The position numbers were made by a program, and so were the translations under genes. From Candidatus Contendibacter sp. (GTDB lineage Bacteria; Pseudomonadota; Gammaproteobacteria; Competibacterales; Competibacteraceae), in assembly GCA_029624765.1 (NCBI GenBank), contig JARSSO010000001.1, positions 1 to 38,336 on the forward strand: a DNA stretch of 38,336 bases, written 5' to 3'. Positions 34,062 to 38,336 of the stretch are shown here, piece after piece (the stretch's first letter is position 1; each line of letters opens with the position of its first letter). The notes below the pieces were generated by a model. It searched no databases. It worked only from the letters and a program-made list of their open reading frames with translations, and was not told where the DNA came from.

Positions 34062-37000
34062 TTAACTGTTGGTCGTCAAACCGGCCAGTCCCAGGCACAG
34101 GGCGATTGCGTAAGCGGTATCGAACCAGGGAGGGTCGAAATCCCGCGCTCGGTGTAACTCGAACAGCAATGCCGGAGCATGACTCCAATTCCGTAAGGCC
34201 AGCGTCGCTACCAGGAACGGCGCGCACAATACCGGACGGCGGAATGTTTCTTCGCGCCCAAATCGCCGAGGTGCGGGCAGTTTGGTTTCAGCTTGTTCGA
34301 GGATGCGCGGCAAGAGCGGCCATTGCTCACCGGTATGGCCCCTAAATAGATCTTGTTGAGCCGCCCCCAAGGTGTCTTCAAGTGTTGTGGGCGCTGCTTT
34401 AGCGAGATTGAGCATGGAACGACAAGTCACCGGCAGACTCGGGAACAGGTCTTTTTGCAACCACTCGCCGAGCGTCCTCCAACTTTCTCCACGAGTTGCA
34501 AGACGTTGGCGGAAAACATCAAACCGTTCACGAATAAATTCTTCGCCCAGTCCGGTGCTTTCGAGCGCCATGCGCAGATTGTTGAAACGAAGCCTGGTGA
34601 TCCTCAGCCATAGTGCGACTGGCGCCAGCCGCCAGTCGAATGGTAGTTGTTCCGCCAGCGACCAAGTTCGCTCGAATTCCGAGTCATCGGCCAATAGCAA
34701 TGCCATTATGGCAGCAGCGGGTGTTTCTCCCAGGCAGCGGCACAAATCGAGTGAGGTGGCCGGTAATTCCTGCGTCAGATCCAGAATACGGAGCAGTCGC
34801 GGCCAGTCGGGATGTTGCGGTCGTTCGGCCATGGCGGCCAGCAGGGCTTTGAAGCGTTCACCGCGCGCACCTTCCGGGCTACGGATAGTTTCGATCAGGC
34901 CATGGGTTGCAACGCTGTCATCGGCTCCTGATTCGGTGACCACTTCGGTCAAATCTGAATCGGGTGGCGAACTGGTGGTTACCGTCCACAGCAGGGGCCG
35001 CGTTCGCAGCCAACCCCCATCGCGGCCTAATACCAGCCACGGCCCGGTTTCAAGGTTCGGAGGAACACTCCAAGCGGTTTCGTCGTTGCGACGAACCAGT
35101 ATTACCGGTTCTCTCTCGGGTTCCCACAGCGGTAACATCATCATGGTCAAGCGCTCGGTGCAATTGGGTTCCGGCTGACCGCCAAGCTGCACGCAACCGC
35201 GTTCGCAATCTCGCGTCAAGAAGAGATCGAAACGGGCAACCGTGATCGTTGCCAGTTTTTGACTCCCCTGACCGACGATGCTCAGCCGCACTTGGGCATC
35301 CAGCGAAGCGGTCGCCGAGAATAGTCGGGTAATGGCGTCTTGCAGGGTATGCAGCTCCAACTCACAACGTCCGTTACCGACCAAGCACAATGGCTCGTTC
35401 AGCCAAAGCAGTCGTTGCAATGCCTGATCAATATCCTCCGCCCGCAATTCACCCTCTAACCGAAATCCGCCACCACCATCAGGCGCTTGGGCCACGGCGC
35501 GCACCGCGCCCAACCGGCCCAAGGGAATCACCGCCCCTGGCGGTAAGCCCATCCCACCTTGGGCGAAGAGCGCGCCCTGCACTGGAAACGGGAGTTCCAA
35601 ATCCAGAGTGCGACCGTCCAACCAGTCCAGAACGATGTTGAACCGTTCCGGACCGGCGCCCTGCGTGACCTGGCAATCGAGTACCACACCCTCCGGAGTC
35701 GACGTGACCGCGACACTGGTGGACGCCAGTGGACCGATGCGCACCTTGGCGCCAAGTAACCCGGTGAGTGTCACTCGCCCAGTGGTGATCGTAGCGTTGG
35801 CGGATGCCGGTATGATCTCGGCCCGCGCCCGGAACCGTAGAATCCCATTTTCGACCCAGCGTACCCAAACATTTCCAACACAGGCTATCGTCATCGGGTG
35901 CCAACCGGCATCGCTCCGATCCACTGGTCGCCATTCCAGCGCATCGACCCGCTCAAGATTCCCGTTCGGGAGGCATTTTTCCAACCATGGCATTCCCCGA
36001 AACACCGGTCGCTCATTCAAGGCTTGTGGAAAGGTCGGACCGGTGAGACGTAGCGTTTCAAGCTGTTCGTCGTTGGCGGTGCAGGATAGTTGGCAGCGCT
36101 CGCCATCGGGCGAGACAACGTCGGCGGCGCCTTTGATGCGATATAAAGCGCGATTTAATCCCGCCAGCGATCCCAGGGATTCCACCGCGCCTTGCCCGAG
36201 GTTGATGACCTGATGGTCGGACGGAGCCGCGACAAGCAGGTTACTGGTCCGAGTACGCAAGGAGCCTTCGCCCAGGAAGGGGCACGGGTTGGTGTCTTTT
36301 TCGCTGAAAACCCAGGGGAGATAATCACTCAACGGTCCGTCACCGATGGCGGCTACTGAATAGGCTTGTTGCGCGGTCAATTGCAGGCGTTGCGCCGCCA
36401 TGGCGGTGAGACCCTGGAAACATAGCACCCGTCCCAATTGTTCGATTCGATAGATCGCGCCGGCGCCAGCGCCACGAATATGAGTGATCAGCGCGATCAG
36501 TGCCAACCCTTCGCGTCCCTCGTGCAACAGGCGAAAACGGTTGGGCATCTGATCCGGCCCAAGCCCGGTCCAGTCGGCAAGCTGTTCGCCGCTGCACGAT
36601 CCTGGCAAGGCCAGCCGCCGCGTGAGTTGCCAGCCACCGTTGGATTCCCGTTCTAAGCTGCATTGCCAGCGTAGCGGTGTTGGCGGTTGGCGGCGCAATT
36701 CCGCCGCATCCTCAACCAGATTGCGCAGCAGTACCTCGGTAACGGTATCGCCGAGGCTGAGCGGCAGATCGTCGTGCCAGTCGGGTTTCAACCGGTTAAG
36801 AGCGCCAATGGGATCGCTATTTCCCACAACCTGAGCTTGTAAATTCCAGATGGTGGTGATGAGTTTGCCGCTCAGTTGGTAGACGACTTCCTGTCGCAGA
36901 CCGGAAGGCAAACGGTCCCGCAAGCGTTCGGCCAATTCGCACCCCAGTTCGACCGATACTTGGTCGTAGCGCGGCAGTTCTTCGAGCAGGGCGCGAAAAT

Positions 37001-37439
37001 AACGGCGCAAGCCGCTACCTTCGCGGCGTAGAAGGTTCAATGGCAGTCCGCCTTCGCAGGCGATAGTCAGCAGGAACTCACGTCCACTGGAATTGACGAT
37101 CAGCTTGCGATGCCAATAACGCAGACCTCGTTCAACCCAGCCAACCAGCGTGCTGTGTTCAATCCCGGCGGTGTCCACTTCTCGTAACACGGTTTGCCAC
37201 TTCCAGGGGCCAGCCTCATGGTGGCGCCGCCAAGCTTCGGCGGCAAACAAACAGAACAAGATCGGCAATATAGGATCTTCGCGCCTGAATAGTTCACGGT
37301 TGCGAATGAGGTTGCACACCCGTTTCCTGGCAATTTCATATTCCCCGTCGCTACACCGATAGGCATACAACGGCCGCTCGTCCGGCGCGGATAACCCGCG
37401 TTTGCGTAGAAACCCATCCCGCCATTCTTTGGAATTCAC
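34062..37439 (-). CDS. druH: DruH-like protein, type III Druantia partner
   Basis: A 1125-residue protein with no enzymatic motif that I recognise. The start MNSKEWRDGFLRKRGLSAPD, followed by RPLYAYRCSDGEYE, resembles the large STY4851/ECs_5259-type proteins encoded beside giant DUF1998 helicases. The middle (about 500-800) is rich in beta-type sequence with many short hydrophobic strands; the C-terminus (about 850-1125) is helical and Leu/Arg-rich. I assign DruH from size, the N-terminal resemblance and the immediately downstream druE. It starts with GTG 37439 behind GGGGGA, 6-7 nt away. Its own activity is unknown. Confidence 0.75.
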   Translation of the reverse strand: MNSKEWRDGFLRKRGLSAPDERPLYAYRCSDGEYEIARKRVCNLIRNRELFRREDPILPILFCLFAAEAWRRHHEAGPWKWQTVLREVDTAGIEHSTLVGWVERGLRYWHRKLIVNSSGREFLLTIACEGGLPLNLLRREGSGLRRYFRALLEELPRYDQVSVELGCELAERLRDRLPSGLRQEVVYQLSGKLITTIWNLQAQVVGNSDPIGALNRLKPDWHDDLPLSLGDTVTEVLLRNLVEDAAELRRQPPTPLRWQCSLERESNGGWQLTRRLALPGSCSGEQLADWTGLGPDQMPNRFRLLHEGREGLALIALITHIRGAGAGAIYRIEQLGRVLCFQGLTAMAAQRLQLTAQQAYSVAAIGDGPLSDYLPWVFSEKDTNPCPFLGEGSLRTRTSNLLVAAPSDHQVINLGQGAVESLGSLAGLNRALYRIKGAADVVSPDGERCQLSCTANDEQLETLRLTGPTFPQALNERPVFRGMPWLEKCLPNGNLERVDALEWRPVDRSDAGWHPMTIACVGNVWVRWVENGILRFRARAEIIPASANATITTGRVTLTGLLGAKVRIGPLASTSVAVTSTPEGVVLDCQVTQGAGPERFNIVLDWLDGRTLDLELPFPVQGALFAQGGMGLPPGAVIPLGRLGAVRAVAQAPDGGGGFRLEGELRAEDIDQALQRLLWLNEPLCLVGNGRCELELHTLQDAITRLFSATASLDAQVRLSIVGQGSQKLATITVARFDLFLTRDCERGCVQLGGQPEPNCTERLTMMMLPLWEPEREPVILVRRNDETAWSVPPNLETGPWLVLGRDGGWLRTRPLLWTVTTSSPPDSDLTEVVTESGADDSVATHGLIETIRSPEGARGERFKALLAAMAERPQHPDWPRLLRILDLTQELPATSLDLCRCLGETPAAAIMALLLADDSEFERTWSLAEQLPFDWRLAPVALWLRITRLRFNNLRMALESTGLGEEFIRERFDVFRQRLATRGESWRTLGEWLQKDLFPSLPVTCRSMLNLAKAAPTTLEDTLGAAQQDLFRGHTGEQWPLLPRILEQAETKLPAPRRFGREETFRRPVLCAPFLVATLALRNWSHAPALLFELHRARDFDPPWFDTAYAIALCLGLAGLTTNS

Positions 37440-37639
37440 TGCTTCCCCCTTGGCGCCTTGTCATTTATTCGGGGTCGTAATAAATGTGACTTATGTATTC
37501 ATAATACCCTTTACCATCAGGATAAGATGTGAATCGCTGCTCGAAGCTGGACCTCAGGGGTGACGCTTGCGCGCATGTTGCTATTATTCTCTATAAATCA
37601 ATCTTCGTTCGGCGCACCGCCGCCCACCGGGAGGAGACA
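37440..37639. promoter_or_regulatory. Divergent druH-Uma2 promoter region
   Basis: This 200-bp space is AT-rich next to druH, with TATTATGAATACATAAG-like sequence on the minus strand that may hold the druH promoter. Toward the Uma2 gene a TATAAA box lies near 37590 with TTGCGC upstream at a loose 19-nt spacing. The Uma2 ATG is preceded by GGGAGGAGA. No gene or RNA seen in it. Confidence 0.45.
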
Positions 37640-38336
37640 ATGATGAGCAATGCGATCACCTTGCAGCCCTTGCCGCCGCCCGACGCGGATTTTTCCATTC
37701 GTCTCCCGACCCAAGACGACCTGCCCTGCGACGACGGAATGCCCATGGAAACGCCCCGCCACGGTTTTCAGATGTGGTTGTTGATCGATGCCCTGCAGGG
37801 CTGGCTCAAGGCGCGGGGCAATGGTTTCGCCGGCGGCAACATGTTTCTGTACTACAGTCTGGAGCAAATTCGCCACCGGGATTTCATCGGACCGGATTTC
37901 TTCGTGGCCCTGAACGTGCCGCTCGGCGAGCGCAAAAGCTGGGTGGTCTGGGAGCAGGGCCGAACTCCCGACCTGGTGGTGGAACTGCTGTCGGGCAGCA
38001 CCGCCCGCTACGACAAGACCGGCAAAAAGGAACTGTACGCCCGGCAAGTGCGAGTCCCGGAATACTATTGGTACGATCCTTTCAATCCGGCGGATTTCGC
38101 CGGTTTCAAACTGGTTGGCGATGCATATCAACCGCTGCGCCCCGACGCGCGCGGACGGATTTTGAGTCCGGCCTTGCAACTGTGCCTGGGCTGTTGGGAA
38201 GGGGTTTATCTGGAGGTCGAAACGACCTGGTTGCGCTGGTTCACGCCGGAAGGGGAAATGCTGCCCAACAAGGATGAAATTGCCGAGCGCAAGGCGGACG
38301 ACGCGCAACGCAAGGCCGATGACGCGCAACGCAAGG
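37640..38336 (+). CDS. Uma2 family (DUF820) nuclease-like protein, C-terminus outside window
   Basis: An open frame of 232 codons running off the window edge. It starts ATG ATG at 37640 behind a strong GGAGGAGA. It has the PD-(D/E)XK-like Uma2 core: FIGPDFFVALNVP, then TPDLVVELLSGSTARYDKTG and VPEYYWYDPFNP, with Asp, Glu and Lys in the family's catalytic places. The C-terminus enters a charged helix of heptad-like ADDAQRK repeats. These proteins occur in many copies in cyanobacteria and some proteobacteria, and their role is unclear. It is divergent from the Druantia genes; a functional link is not shown. Confidence 0.85.
   Translation, partial: MMSNAITLQPLPPPDADFSIRLPTQDDLPCDDGMPMETPRHGFQMWLLIDALQGWLKARGNGFAGGNMFLYYSLEQIRHRDFIGPDFFVALNVPLGERKSWVVWEQGRTPDLVVELLSGSTARYDKTGKKELYARQVRVPEYYWYDPFNPADFAGFKLVGDAYQPLRPDARGRILSPALQLCLGCWEGVYLEVETTWLRWFTPEGEMLPNKDEIAERKADDAQRKADDAQRK
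38291..38336 (+). repeat. 21-bp tandem repeats at the window edge
   Basis: aaggcggacgacgcgcaacgc-type units of 21 bp (given here as the repeat encoding KADDAQR) occur at 38291-38311 and 38312-38332 with three differences or fewer, and a third begins at 38333. They encode the coiled-coil tail of the Uma2 protein and continue outside the window. Confidence 0.85.

Overview
The window is a high-GC gammaproteobacterial chromosome segment. The order tolA-tolR-tolQ-ybgC next to ruvB-ruvA-ruvC-yebC is the usual gammaproteobacterial arrangement. The glycogen genes glgE, glgC and glgX, together with several Uma2-type and CHAD genes, would fit a glycogen-accumulating organism of the Competibacter/Contendobacter kind. 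That taxonomic assignment is inferred from gene content and not proven.

Layout. 1-2190 (minus strand): start of tolA (cut by the window edge), tolR, tolQ, ybgC. 2245-2709 (plus): a secreted EF-hand protein. 2722-5703 (minus): yebC-ruvC-ruvA-ruvB. 5751-9220 (minus): an alpha/beta hydrolase, an acyl-CoA synthetase-like enzyme and the murein endopeptidase MepA. 9364-11127 (plus): an iron-type alcohol dehydrogenase fused to an SCP2 domain. 11146-14039 (minus): a TauE/YfcA permease, an aldo/keto reductase and dapE. 14064-16666 (minus): an accessory islet with a von Willebrand A protein carrying a duplicated C-terminal module, a small P-loop kinase and a hicA-hicB pair whose toxin lacks the catalytic histidine. 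16937-17755 (minus): dapD. 17991-25309 (plus): glgE, glgC, then an AT-richer type II restriction-modification pair of the BglII/BstYI class, then glgX. 25310-25529: a gap with a strong small-RNA candidate on the minus strand. 25530-27840 (minus): an MmgE/PrpD protein and a CHAD protein. 27891-37439 (minus): two giant genes that I read as a type III Druantia anti-phage system (DruE helicase, DruH). 37640-end (plus): a Uma2 family nuclease, cut by the window edge.

How the genes work together. Tol-Pal and MepA act on the envelope, and RuvABC resolves Holliday junctions. DapE and DapD are two steps of the succinylase lysine/diaminopimelate pathway, here split by the accessory islet. GlgC (ADP-glucose), GlgE (maltosyl transfer to alpha-glucan) and GlgX (debranching) form a glycogen locus, which the restriction-modification pair interrupts. 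Two defence systems (restriction-modification and Druantia) and a degraded-looking toxin-antitoxin pair give the right half its accessory character.

Most notable items: the druH-druE locus, with long regions of unknown function; the ~86-nt small-RNA candidate whose loop and linker carry anti-Shine-Dalgarno sequence; the restriction-modification insertion in the glycogen locus; and the His-to-Tyr HicA.
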